A stretch of DNA of 64,000 nucleotides from Siphonodentalium dalli (Eukaryota; Mollusca; Scaphopoda; Gadilida; Siphonodentaliidae), in assembly GCA_032622095.1 (NCBI GenBank), contig CP136063.1:71773980-71837979 (forward strand), read 5' to 3'. The notes beneath the pieces are model-generated. The model was given only the letters and a program-made list of their open reading frames with translations, had not been told where the DNA came from and searched no databases. Positions 23,154 through 35,432 of the stretch are shown in pieces (within the stretch, counting starts at the first letter, position 1; the number at the start of each line of letters is the position of its first letter). A program made the position numbers and the translations under genes.

Positions 23154-25404
23154 AATTTTCTGAAATTTCGGACTATTTCGTCTATAAAAATACGATGAGC
23201 AACTGAAAATGTTTTTCAACATTCTGGAAGGGGTATATGTCCATGGTATATATGTTTAAAATTTCACGCATAAACTATGACAGATAACAAAGTTATAATT
23301 AGTTTAATAGGCCCACCATAAATCCCCTATAATAAACGCATGCCTCCGTAAGCACATGACTTTGCTGTGGATACTTTCGTTCCCAGCATGCATCATTCTC
23401 GCTATCTGTAAAATGTCTATGAACAATGGCTGCATGTGCCATGCACTCTTAGCTTTGATCCGCATTTAGAAGCATTCTGGTGTGGCGAATGAGAAACCTG
23501 CAGTAATTTATAAGCCGTAGTTCATTTTAATAATTTGAAGAATTACTTGTCTTAACGGAATTCTGAGGCGGTCCATTCATGTAACCAATATATTTTATAT
23601 TATGATTTATATTTATGACTAATAATACGATCTTGGTGGCGTTACCATTTCTGACTATGGTTTTCTTGTCTGAACTATCATGCGGTTTGGTGTAGTGATA
23701 GATACGAGTGAAAGATCTCGTGATCAAACATGATTATGTTTGTACCAAATTTTTGGTTTAAGGTTACGCATCTATAACCCGGTGCGATAAAATACTTCGT
23801 TTTGTACGACAATGTTTTAATGAAACTGAGAAACTGATGAATCAGTGACACAACAGTCAACATTTTCCTCGATCCATGTACTTGATTTTCCGGTACATAT
23901 CCAGAAATTTCCATGTCCGGTCAGCCAAAATATTGGCAACAGTATTTCTTCACGAAAAATCCAGTTCATTTGAAAGAACATCCGAAATATCATTGAACAA
24001 CTAAATTAAACACCACCGTCCTGCAACTGTCAACTTTATATATCAGCCAGTGCATCAGTTGCCATGCTTCTAGGAAAGCTAGTTGTCGTCGCTGAGTCTT
24101 ATATTCAAGTCTTTGAACTGTCTCATGTGTCAGAATATCTCAGTCACTTAAATTTCCACAAATCTTGTAACATTATATTCAGTGCATTTCTGGGCCAGTT
24201 CCTGTTGAACGTTCTCGATTTATTGGAACCAGCTGACACCAGCAAGATTGGAACAGTCCATAATTCACTAGAATATGTTTGAGATGGTGCTACATGCAAT
24301 AATTGTAGATACCAGATTTCATCGAACCAATGAAGGAATCTGTTCTTCAGTCACACTCGCGCACACATACCCTAGTACCGGTACTGGTACTTCGGTTATA
24401 ACACATCAACTTGAGAAGATTGTACCATCCGTATGTTGTGTCCAAAGTTTATTTTGCAGATACTCGGTCGAATCTAACCTGTGTAAGCTCAGTGTAGCTC
24501 CTGAAAGAAAGAATAATTTAATATATTAGTGACTCATTGCATCCTGATTATGATTGTTATTAGGGTTACATCTTACCTGCCTGCACTTTTTTCTAAGATT
24601 CTCGACTTTAATATCATATTATGGTATTGTACCAGAGTACATGTAACTTGGTTGTAAGAATAATACCCTACCAATTCAAAGACAACAGTCTTCCGAAATT
24701 ATACAACATTATTCTCACTGACCCAAACAATCATTACAATGCGAGGGATTTCAATGTCGCAGTTGGCCAGTTGGCTGGTTGTGTCAATCAGTGCACATGC
24801 ACGATGCGCTTCAAATGAGACATGATATTACGTAATTGAATTACCTGCTCATGGAAGATGGACTTATACACATTTGAGACCAATGTAGAATGGTTATTGG
24901 TTAATATTCAAGACGTTTGCATCTCAAAATTCAGGAAAATCTTTATTTCCGCGTTCCATTCGTGAATACTCAAGTACACGGCTTGATGGATGATATATTA
25001 AAAAATACGGATGTGGACGTGGATTAAATGTAGTTTAAAACGGATGTATTTAAATCGGATGTATTGTGATATAATAGACAGAAACTCACTTTTAGAACAA
25101 TTCCTATCCTTTTGATCAAATTATGTATACATTGGCATTTTTAACAATAATCACGCTAAGTATCTACTTATTATTTTGTTATTTCTTTCTTACTTAATGA
25201 TACTTGGCAACATATCGAGGTGCTCCCCACACACACGAGGGACTTCCTACTGGACATATCCACTGGAATAACTTTTTCATATCGTAATATTTATGTCCAA
25301 TCATTGTTGTTCAACGTCTAACATATATATGCATACATGTATCATCCCACCATCCGGAACGTGAATATATGGGTTCAGTCGCGGTGGTGAGTTAGACCTC
25401 GGAA
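23154..25404. other. iGluR intron, no supported exon
   Basis: The plus-strand frame 24064-24282 (72 codons, MLLGKLVVVAESYIQVFELS onward) is moderately protein-like but has no domain, no coding-quality splice borders and an opposite orientation to the host gene. I treat it as chance or repeat-derived. Confidence 0.35.
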
Positions 25405-25751
25405 CAGGGATGGCACCAGTATTCCACCGACGCAGGGGCTATACTATACGATCAACCTCGGTGGGGGGGGGGGGTGCTATTATACTGTAATGCTATATCT
25501 GGCTTACCATTGCACATTTCCCCGACGAGGAGAAGGTGACTAAGCTGTACACCACTTAGTGACACCCCTGTCATTGAACCAGACCGAACTCCTACGTATC
25601 TCGAACTGTCGAAGTGTTAGAAATATCTAACCTAATATTATGTCAATTTTTTTTTATCTTTTGTACTGTTTTCCAAATTTACAACTGTTGGAAACTTTTA
25701 CCAAATGTTGGGTAGGGTGAGACACCAACATCCCTTGTTGCCACGTCCCTG
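25405..25751. mobile_element. possible hAT-like relic related to 3085-4118
   Basis: Begins CAGGGATGGC and ends GCCACGTCCCTG, similar to the CAGGGAT(A/G)TGGC ends at 3085-4118. It contains the family words CTGTTGGAAAC and GGTGAGACACC and a G run near 25448-25460. No matching 8-bp target duplication was found, so it may be decayed or recombined. Confidence 0.5.
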
Positions 25752-25969
25752 GATATCATATGTGATGGTTGCTTTTGTAAGCTCAGGTGTCGCTAATAAG
25801 GTTTAAGCATTATAAACCAATAAACTAGGAGTGACTGTCAAATTTGAATATCGCATGTAATCATTGTGCCATACATCGGAACCAAAATGTACAGGGTAGG
25901 CGTATAGTCGAATGACTTAATACATGCATGGTATAAATAAGATGATAATGATGATGATAAATTGGATTA

Positions 25970-26978
25970 TCTATTATATATTTTTGAAAGATCTGTGTGT
26001 GTGTGTATCTGTATGTGTGTGTGTGTAATCGATGAACTCGAAAACGACCGACCCGATTTCGATGAAACTTGGTACGTGGGGATATTTTCGGCCGGGGGTT
26101 AACATAGGCCTATTGATTTACCCGTGCGACGTGACCTTGACCTTCAAAACTCATATCTCGGGATCCGCAGTGCTATCACGCCGGATTTAGCACAGCGATG
26201 CAGGGAGGATAACTCTATATTCATACGTCGACGAACGTAAGCGTTTTGCAGGCAATTGCGCATCGTGTATTTTTCCCAAAATTATAACATTTACAATATA
26301 TATTGTCAATTTGCAGGCTATTAAAAATCGTGCATCTATCCCAAAATATATCATTTATTACAATTTCTGATATATAAATTTGTTACAGCTAATATTCTTA
26401 GGTCTATTGTCGATAGATTTATTTTTTGTATATTCACACCTCGCATAGGCTCAGGCTGTTTACATTTACCCCGCGGGTCTGGAATCTCATCCAAGAATCC
26501 ATTTAGCTGAAATGATACTTCGTTGTTGCGAAATGGAATCTATCGGTGGCCCCAAACCGCCAATGCCAACAACATCGACATTGTTCAACTTTGACGGCGA
26601 GAAAATAATTAGTTAAAATTTACTACAAAATGCTAATTTATCTTTACGTTAACGAGCGTGTGTATATGAGGCGCGTTTATATACTTTAGTGGAAATCAAA
26701 TCGGGTAAAACTGGCGGATTTTTACGGACGAAATTTGATACATAGGGTATCTCGGTATCCACTGGGCCGATTTCCCGGTATCCGCTGGGCCAATTTCCAC
26801 CATTTTTGGGGTGTTGGTGTTGGTAAACTGCCAGACGGATTTTGACGAAATTTGATACTTAGTGGTAATTGTTTCCAGGGAGTGTTTTGGACGGGTCAAA
26901 TCGTGACCCCACCTGACCTTGACCTTCAAAATGGTCAATTCAATGTCAAAGCCCGGACGAAGTCGGGTCACCTTCTAG
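25970..26978 (+). mobile_element. Helitron-like element, tandem unit 1 (long)
   Basis: Starts TCTATTATATATTTTTGAAAG after an A at 25969 and ends at CTAG (26975-26978). The 3' end has a short bulged hairpin (CCCGGACGAAGTCGGG) 7 nt before CTAG. TC start, CTRR end, subterminal hairpin and A/T insertion site are the Helitron criteria. A GT microsatellite follows the 5' end. The interior carries GTGACCTTGACCTTCAA and a long segment shared with unit 4. No Rep/helicase ORF, so non-autonomous. Confidence 0.85.
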
Positions 26979-27601
26979 TCTATTATATATTTTGAAAGAT
27001 CTGTGTGTGTGTGTGTGTGTGTCTGTGTGTGTGTGTGTGTGTAATCGATGAACTCAAAACGACCGACCCGATTTCGATGAAACTTGGTACGTGGGGGTAT
27101 TTTCGGCCGGGGGTTAACATAGGCCTATTGATTTGCCCGTGCGACGTGACCTTGACCTTCAAATCGGGTCATTTCAAGGTCAAACTCCCGAATATCACGG
27201 GATTTCGATGAAACTTGGTATGTGGGGATACTTTCTTATGGCGAGTCTCATAATCATATTCATTTGCCCGTGCGACGTGACCTTGACCTTAACATCGGGT
27301 AACTTCAAGGTCAAATCGCCAATTTTGATGGGATTTCGACGAAATTTGATACGTGGGGTTAGTTTTGTCCACTGATTGTTTTGGACGGGTCCAATCGTGA
27401 CCCCGACCAGACATTGACCTTCAAAATGATCAATTCAAGGTCAAATCGGGTAAAACCGGATGGATTTCGACTGGCACGTTTGTCGGGTACTTTTGTCCGG
27501 GCAGTGTTTTTGGACTGGTCAAATCGTGACCCCACTTGACCTTGACCTTCAAAGTGGACAATTCAAGGTCAAAGCCCGGACGAAGTCGGGTCACCTTCTA
27601 G
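26979..27601 (+). mobile_element. Helitron-like element, tandem unit 2 (short)
   Basis: Starts TCTATTATATATTTTGAAAG directly after the CTAG of unit 1 and ends at CTAG (27598-27601). It has the same 5' module as unit 1 (GATGAACTC, CGACCGACCCGATTTCGATG) and then several degenerate ~130-bp modules, each with GATTTCGA(T/C)GAAA(C/T)TTG, followed by TGACCTTGACCTT and TTCAAGGTCAAA. It lacks the long interior of units 1 and 4. The Cys-Val repeat open frames here are translations of the GT run. Confidence 0.85.
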
Positions 27602-27625
27602 TCTATTATATATTTTGGAAGATCT

Positions 27626-27664
<39 letters not shown>

Positions 27665-28403
27665 CGCGATGGACTCGAACACGGCTGGACCGATTTCGAC
27701 CAAACTTGGTATGGACACGTAATTCGACCCGGGAACGAACATGGGCCTATTGATTTTCAGATCCGAGGTAAACTTTTCACGTGCCGAGGTCAAATCTGTT
27801 TTTACGCTGTGTTACGGGACTTTCATTTGAGTTCGGTGCTTACAAATCGATTCGAAAAAGCGCGAATAATAAAATGCCAGTCATAATAATGACACTGTGA
27901 GAATCTTTCGTGTTTGCTCTTTCCAACGATATATAATGCGTATGTATTCGTTTTAGTTGTCTGCCTCAATTATCAAGAAGAAGTGCTACTATCTTCCATC
28001 GGGATAAAAACAATGCATAACTTCTATGACGTCGTTAGAGGTCATAACGTTAGATAACGTTAACGCTTAACCGGCCGATGCATTTGACTGTTTTAGACAT
28101 CTTGGCGATATCTCGGACACCGATGGTAATTTATCTTTACGTTGAAACTTGATAATTAATGAGCGTGTGTATATGAGGCGCGTTTATATACTTGAGTGGA
28201 AATCAAATCGGGTTAAACTGGCGGATTTTTACGGACGAAATTTGATGCATAGGGTATCTCGGTATCCGCTGGGCCGATTTCCCGGTATCCGCTGGGCCGA
28301 TTTCCACCATTTTTGGGGTGTTGGTGTTTGACCCCACCTGACATTAACCTTCAAAATGGTAAATTCAAGGTCAAAGCCCGGACGAAGTCGGGTCACCTTC
28401 TAG
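27602..28403 (+). mobile_element. Helitron-like element, tandem unit 3 (intermediate)
   Basis: Starts TCTATTATATATTTTGGAAG and ends CTAG (28400-28403) after the same hairpin. The 5' module differs from units 1-2 (TTCGCGATGGACTCGAACACGGCTGGACCG) and matches unit 4. About 300 bp of its 3' part (from about 28116) match units 1 and 4. Confidence 0.85.
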
Positions 28404-29407
28404 TCTATTATATATTTTGGAAGATCTGTGTGTGTGTGTGTGTGTGTGTTCGCGATGGACTCGAACACGGCTGGACCGATTTCGACCAAACTTGGTACGG
28501 ACACGTAATTCGACCCGGGAACGAACATGGGCCCGTCCATTTGTCCGTGCGGCGTCACCTTCACCTTCAAAACTCATATCTCGGGATCCGCAGTGCTAAC
28601 ACGCAGGAATTTAGCACTGCGATGCAGGGAGGATAACTCTATATTCATACGTTGACGAACGTAAGCAATGTGCAGGCAATTACGCATCGTGTATTTTCCC
28701 CAAAATTATAACATTTACAATATATATTGTCAATTTGCAGGCTATTAAGAATCGTGTATCTGTCCCAAAATAAATCATTTACAATTTCTGATATATAAAT
28801 TTTGTTACAGCTGATATTCTTAGGTCTATTGTCGATAGATTTATTTTTCGTATATTTACACCACTCTAAGGCTCAAGTTGTTTACATTTACCCGGCGGGT
28901 CTGGAATCTCATCCAAGAATCCATTTAGCTGAAATGCTATTTCGCTGTTGGAATCTACCGGTGGCCCCAAACCATCAATGCCAACAACATCGACATTGTT
29001 CAACTTTGACGGCGAGAAAATAATTATTTAAAATTTACTACACAATGCTAATTTATCTTTACGTTGAAGCTTGATAATTAACGAGCGTGTGTATATGAGG
29101 CGCATTTATATACTTTAGTGGAAATCAAATCGGGTAAAACTGGCGGATTTTTACGGACGAAATTTGATACATAGGGTATCTCGGTATCCGCTGGGCCGAT
29201 TTCCCGGTATCCGCTGGGCCAATTTCCACCATTTTTGGGGTGTTGGTGTTGGTAAACTGCCAGACGGATTTTGACGAAATTTGATACTTAGTGGTAATTG
29301 TTTCCAAGGAGTGTTTTGGACGGGTCAAATCGTGACCCCACCTGACCTTGACCTTCAAAATGGTCAATTCAATGTCAAAGCCCGGACGAAGTCGGGTCAC
29401 CTTCTAG
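28404..29407 (+). mobile_element. Helitron-like element, tandem unit 4 (long)
   Basis: Starts TCTATTATATATTTTGGAAG and ends CTAG (29404-29407), followed by T at 29408. Its 5' module is like unit 3 and its interior (from AAAACTCATATCTCGGGATCCG) is nearly the same as unit 1. The mosaic of 5' and interior types points to recombination or rolling-circle template switching among units. Confidence 0.85.
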
Positions 29408-30877
29408 TATATATATAATACCGGTACTCACCACGCAAAGTTAGTGTTGTCTCATAGCTGCGTGCTGGAGTGATCCATTTTAGCTCGATCCGTCAGCATG
29501 TAGATACATTCAGAGCTATATAGAATTTCCCGCAGTGAAGATCATATGTGATGGAATTTCATTCTAACAGCGCGCCGGTATAATATTCTACCGGTATGTA
29601 ATTGATACCGTAAACAGGATATGTCAATCCAATTTAACTTCGGCATTCGTGTGCAGATATAGTCGCAATCCAGACCACATGTTGATTAGGAGTGACGGCT
29701 TTGTCCGTGAAATCACTGCTTGGAGCTGTAAACTGAAATCTTTGTGATACCATGTGATTTTCTACAGCTCGGAACTGTAAATTGGGGTTCAGTTTACAGC
29801 TCGCTGTATGAATATATGCAGGGATATCCAAATTAGGGTGAAGAAAGAGGGCAATGCAGCCAAAGACAGCTCAGTCGCTGATTGGTCGAACATATCTGCT
29901 GATAATTATTTGATTAACAGCTGTGGAGAGATAAATTGTTATGTAATCAGTTCAATGGGTGGAGGAAAGAGGAAATAACAACTTTATAAAAATTGATTAT
30001 TTCTTTTCTGTGTTTTTATTAATAAAAGCTAAAAATGAGGGGTTGAGGGGAGGACCAATCGGTTCTTTCGAGAATCCCGGGGTTTGTCCCCCAAAACTAC
30101 TACTTCGCGTGTTAACTGAGGGGCATATGATGTCTTGGCTTCAGGAGCGTTCCTGGACTTCGTCCGCTTGGCGATCGAATTACTGACTTCAGCGGAACAA
30201 TGGAATCGTCTGTAATCCAAGCTGACGTCAGACACATACTTCGCTCACTCAACGTGGATCCCTGCCTGGCCTGAAATTTACACGACCAGGCATCCACGAT
30301 GAACTGTTTCTTATATACCGGGATACAACAACACTGTCCTTACCAGGACCCTCTGTTGGCCTAAACCCGGTTGGTATATCCTACCATCGACCGGCCACCA
30401 TCTGGTATGGGGGCCTCGACGAGAAGAAGCGGAAGTGGAATAAAAAGACGCCACTTCGAAGGAAAAGGGACTCGCTTAACTAACTTCCCAACATTTATTT
30501 GAAAACACAGAACAATATTCAAATTCCCGTCCTCTTTACCCTGTAGCTGTCTGTATTGACACTCGGGGTAACATTTCTAGAGGAAAGGATTTTTTATATG
30601 GCTTGTTATCCAATCCTCATTTGAACTATTTGTTTTTCTATATGTTTAATTGTCAATGTGATGATCTGTTCTTTCGTTCAAATAAAATATTGTTTACACC
30701 AACATTATACAGAGGGTGAATAATAGGGATCGCACCAAACGTTGTTACAACTTACCGGACGCCAGTCTCCCAAAAATGGAATGTGTTTACGAAACGTAAT
30801 GGAATACCGGACTGTATGCAACGCGAACAAAGAAACGGTAATGCATACGTCGCACAATAACTAAACATTTAACATAC
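29408..30877. other. iGluR intron, no supported exon
   Basis: A GC-richer patch at about 30030-30480 has protein-like short frames on both strands (for example plus 30300-30480, GLDEKKRKWNKKTPLRRKRD) and an AATAAA at about 30681. This could be the 3' end of a mobile element, but no family motif was recognised. Confidence 0.35.
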
Positions 30878-31134
30878 TTTTTATTAAATAGTTCCTTGAA
30901 TGCCGCGTCTTTGGGTAAGACGAATCCAATCCCAGCCGTGTTAAAAGTTTCTTCTGCCACAGCGAAATGACCACAATGTTTAGGAGATGAGGCTGTCATT
31001 TCCATCCACGTTATCCAACGTAAAAGGGCGTAGTTTCCAGAATAGACATAGTCTATTGCATCCGCTGTATCAACCACGCGCGGCCCATCTCTCATCGCCT
31101 GCCAGATTTTACTATAATATGGATCCGTTGACTC
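30878..31134 (-). CDS. iGluR exon: ligand-binding lobe S2
   Basis: Acceptor TTTCAG (31140-31135), then GAG in phase 0, and donor GTATGTT (from 30877) after two bases of a split codon. The 257 bases encode ESTDPYYSKIWQAMRD, which aligns with the S2 segment after M3 (compare ..SK(I)..(Y/F).KMW..M.. of kainate receptors), then YSGNYALLRWITWMEM and NTAGIGFVLPKDAAF, the G-(I/V)-G-x-P-x-x-(S/A)-(P/A) turn of S2. The Cys in PKHC matches the first Cys of the S2 disulfide. At the position of the conserved acidic residue (YA-L-L/M-E-S in AMPA and kainate receptors, Asp in NMDA) this protein has Trp, preceded by Arg. That residue normally binds the agonist amino group, so ligand specificity is likely altered. 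Confidence 0.93.
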
Positions 31135-31762
31135 CTGAAAACATCATGTTAGAAGTTTACGATTCAGTCGACAAGTGTGTTATTTGATTGTCCATACAAT
31201 TCTCTGGTTCCCATAGCTTGGATTCTTTTGTACACATTGAACGTTAGTGACAAAAACAGATTTCATTCCACAGGACATGCCCTCATCGATAGATTAGATT
31301 TTTCGCATATTCAACAAACATCGACAACAAGTAATACTGTCAGAAAATTTACTAAGTCACATGTGTGACAAACAATGTGTTGGTTCTGAAAAGTATTGTA
31401 TCATGGAACGTAACACATATGAAGGCTTAAGCTATTAGTTATTTAACGAAATTGAGAAAGATGATTGTGAATTCAATAAGTTGCTTGACTCGGGTAAATT
31501 TGAACTGATTATGGGAACTGATAATATTAAGTTAATTAACATCTTGTGCAACATAGTCCGGCTGTTCTTCCTTCGATGGAAACATAACACTTTGATGTTG
31601 ATAAGAACTCGTTGTTTGCGCTAGCAAAATTATAGCCCATTGAGATGTTTTGCAATAACATTCTTGTATATTACATAATTTTCCTTAGTATAGTATACAC
31701 TCGTCCCAAAATAGTATCACAACCAATTACTGAACTTGCTACTATTCATTGTCCCCACACAG
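31135..31762. other. iGluR intron, nothing coding recognised
   Basis: AT-rich intronic DNA between the S2 exon and the inverted-repeat element starting at 31763. No features beyond short chance frames. Confidence 0.4.
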
Positions 31763-33474
31763 GGGCCTATACTATAGAATACAATTTTTGTAATATCAGC
31801 GTTAATTTGTGATTACTAATTTTGTAATACATATTGTGTGTTATATAGTATTCGACTGTATTTCTATCAGTGTATTTCTTTCATTGTAGATTGAAACTCA
31901 ACATATGCCCAAAACTCTTTATATGCAAAATACATTGACATGTATAATGACGTATATGATCTTTTTGACGAACCATATATATACCGGGATTCACTTGACC
32001 GGAAAATCTTTGAATTTGGTGGAGAAAAAGGGGCCCTGAAAGTTTCATCTGTTTATGTTTTCATAGTACTCGAACGCTACAGCTTTGTAATATGTAACAA
32101 GTCGCAATACGGAATGATAAAGTACTGGCTAAGCGGGTTCTATAGTACAGCTATAATACCATTTTTGTGAATATTCATTATTAGATTACAAATGCAAAGG
32201 CTACATTATTGATTTTTCACGACGATTATCCGCGCGGAAAATGGTGAGTGCGATTAGCTGGGTACATGTTCTTTGTAATGCGGTCACGGAATCTCAATTG
32301 TTAACCCATTGAGATGGTTTGCGCTCATTGGATTTGAAAGGAGATAGCCATGTCAGCGGCCTAGATTTTAATTATGAATTGAATTAAAGAGTTACAGTTG
32401 TCGGGCTTGGGCTCAAAACGTATATATATAAACGATCTTTGTGCGAAGGTACACGGATATGCGGTGAATCGGGGGTGGTGGCATTCGTGTTGAAACAGTT
32501 ACTGATAATTTCAGGCTAAGTTGCGTTAAGAATCAGTCGACCCCAAATATTTACCATGACATTATGTAACATATTTGAACCGTATGGCATTTGTGTGCTC
32601 AAGAAGTTTGCGTCCACATTGTGGTCTAAACAATTTAATTTGGCCAATAGTGCCGCACAGAATGTTCCATGAGTGAATTTTTTGAAAAAATCGGGGTTCC
32701 CCGATCCTTAACTTACCAATGTAGTAGTGTATGTTGGTTATAACCAAATGTCATATGTTTACCTAAATTCAGCCGCTTAGTTGGGTATACATGGAAGGTA
32801 CTGAGAATTAGATATAATTTAAGTAGATGGTGCTATATATATGTTTTAAAATCGAGGTTGGGTGTCCCCGGAGACCCTGGACGAGGGAGTGTTGGTCCAC
32901 ATTGGAATTTCCAAATGAACACCCATCCTTTACACAGGTCGAAAATACCAAGTCCGAGAACAGCCATCGCACCCCCATCATGGGTTGAATTTTTCCAGCT
33001 GCATGTTACCTCAAACTGTTCAACTATTAAGGTCTAGATGTTCCCACTAATATTTCAGCCAGACAAAGCTAGCTAGACAAATTAGGTTCCATCCTTGTTA
33101 ATATTGCTATATAAAGTTGATGTGGCCATTTGAACGGCAACCGATGTGTGTGTTTGCCGACCTTTTTCGACAAACCGTTAATAAACATATAACATAAAAC
33201 ATCTGAAAATGGTAAGTATTCCACACGATACTGATAAAAATACTTTTCATCGTACGCAATTGTGGTCAAAATAACCCATTTCCCTTGACAAAATCACAAA
33301 TGTTTAGATGTGCGTTCAACGAACGGTGGTCGATAGTACTCGATTTGCCGTCTTTTTGTGATTTACAAGAAATCGCGTTCGCTGTTAGATTACAGTGGTC
33401 CATAGTACTCGACACTTTATGTACGGCTCAAATAAGCCTGCTATTACACAAATTGTATTCTATAGTATAGGCCC
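31763..33474. mobile_element. 1.7-kb region bounded by ~40-bp inverted repeats
   Basis: GGGGCCTATACTATAGAATACAATTT begins at 31763 and its reverse complement ends at 33474. Pairing continues imperfectly through TGTAATA(T/G)CAG. The interior has no transposase. No clear target duplication was found, so the element status is plausible but not proven. Confidence 0.55.
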
Positions 33475-35432
33475 CAGGTTGTAACTAGCAATCTGAGCTT
33501 GACATTGGGTTTAATTTTGAACGTGCACGAAACATCGGGGGTATAAGCGCACGTGAAACATCGGGGTATATGAATGACACTTGTGCCGATTTTTCCCTCA
33601 CCTGACGCCGACTCCATAGATCGGCTGCTGAATTATTCTTATTGATGTGAATTAATGTGAGAACCTATGAAAACAACACTTAAATTGAGTCCGCATGGAT
33701 ATCGATCTGCATGGGGACATAATGGTTATGTCCGGCAACATGGAGATTTAATACATATGGGTTCAAAATCGATATCCAGGTATTAAATCGCCATGTACCC
33801 CCGACGTTGCCGAAGATAACTAATAACATCTCTGAATATGACCGACCATTCAATCTATGTTCTCCAAAATCATCCCATTACTTTTTGTAAACCAGCGATG
33901 TCGTAGTTGCCGAATCGTATAGATATCACTATATAGCTATCGTATAGCTAGCTGAGCAACACATTCGAACAATGTTCAGTTGTATATCCGCGACACTTTA
34001 AACCAGTTAGCCCTGTAATGAAGGGATCAAAATTGTGACATAGTTTATGGCCGTGTTGTAGATTTATTTACGTTGTTTCATTGGTTCGGCGACTGTCTCA
34101 GAGGACAGCGAATTGATTTGTCGGAAGAGATACATTATTTTTGAAGGCAGTAAAGATGCATAATGAAAGTCGCGGAGAAATGAATTGCTACGAAATCCAT
34201 ATTTGTGGAACAAGAAAGTATATATTTTCAGGGAGAGAAATAGTTGGAGTGGGTATTATTGGGGGATACGGCGCTGTGGTCGTTGGGGCATATCTATAGT
34301 ATACAATGTGCTCCAACGACAAGAGCGCCTTATCCCTAAATAACACACACCCACTACATTCACTTCTTATATCATTCGCCGATCTAGCCATTCTGCATCG
34401 CTTGCATGATCTGTTCCATCGAATGGTTGTTATGGTGTATTTTGTTGCCCATATATTTTGCTTTTCCTTTGTTGTCGTTCACTCGCTTTCGGGATATGTT
34501 TCTCTACTAATAATTAGTTGAGGTTTAACGAACGGCGAGTTTCTCTAGCAATAATTTGTTTAAGTTTAACAGTTGGTGAGTTTCCCAGCAAATAGACGTA
34601 TTAATCGGTAATATGCATACGGTCAATCGCGAGATTGAAAGAGACCGGCAGATGTGGTTGTAAACAAACGTCTAAATGTTCAAAAGCGATCGGTTCTGAT
34701 TCAGTAACCACACCCCTATAAACCAACTAAATCGGGACCAAATGTAAATATTGAATACTGGCGGTTAACAAACGAAAGTATGCCATATAAGTGACTGACT
34801 GATGTATATCCCAACAGAATACGCACGAAAACGGCATTCAAACGGGCTTTTCAAAATTTAAAAAACGCCAAGCTGGTCTTTTTAGTCGGCTCTGGTGTGT
34901 ACCAAGTGTGGTTTGATAGATGGAGTTATTTCCCCCGCTTGTTAAATGTTCGCCGCGTCAATTTGATCTCACACCAACGTTGTAAAACACGTTTAAATGG
35001 ATAGTCTGCTGATTTAACAAGGTAACGAGTGTTCCTATCACACTCGAAAGTCGAAATATACGCGATAATGCCGTTTACCCGACCAAAATCGGTGTAGTAA
35101 GTCAGAAATTCAGCACTACCACAGGTTGGGTGCCACCCATTGTCTCCCCTTTCTATCTTATATTTTTAAAATATTTGTTCTACATGTTCCCTGTGATTTC
35201 ACTGTGTGCTAGTTGCGTGTCCCATGATATATCTGGTAAATTAGAGTCACGCCAATAGAACAAATCAATCAGTTTATCGTTGTTTTCTTTACTTGATTAC
35301 ATGCGGGCCACGATAAATGGTGGCCGTTGACATCATAAACCGATTCAAACTCGATATAAAATGGTCTCGATATATTTTAGTTGAGTTTCAGTTATAAATA
35401 ATAGCTGACTCTTATTGTTCTATTGTATATAC
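33475..35432. other. iGluR intron, no exon; weak foldback near 34248-34355
   Basis: An imperfect inverted repeat pairs GTGGGT, GGGGGATA(C)GGCGCT and GTCGTTGG(G)GCA with their complements across about 34249-34355. A second weak one surrounds 33690-33830. No coding evidence. Confidence 0.4.

Noticed and set aside
25405-25751. Firm hAT element call
   Set aside because: Termini resemble the family at 3085-4118 but the flanking 8-mers (CCTCGGAA and GATATCAT) do not match, so it is listed only as a possible relic.
27005-28636. Cys-Val-Cys repeat open frames
   Set aside because: Translations of GT microsatellites near the 5' ends of the Helitron-like units; they recur only because the units recur.
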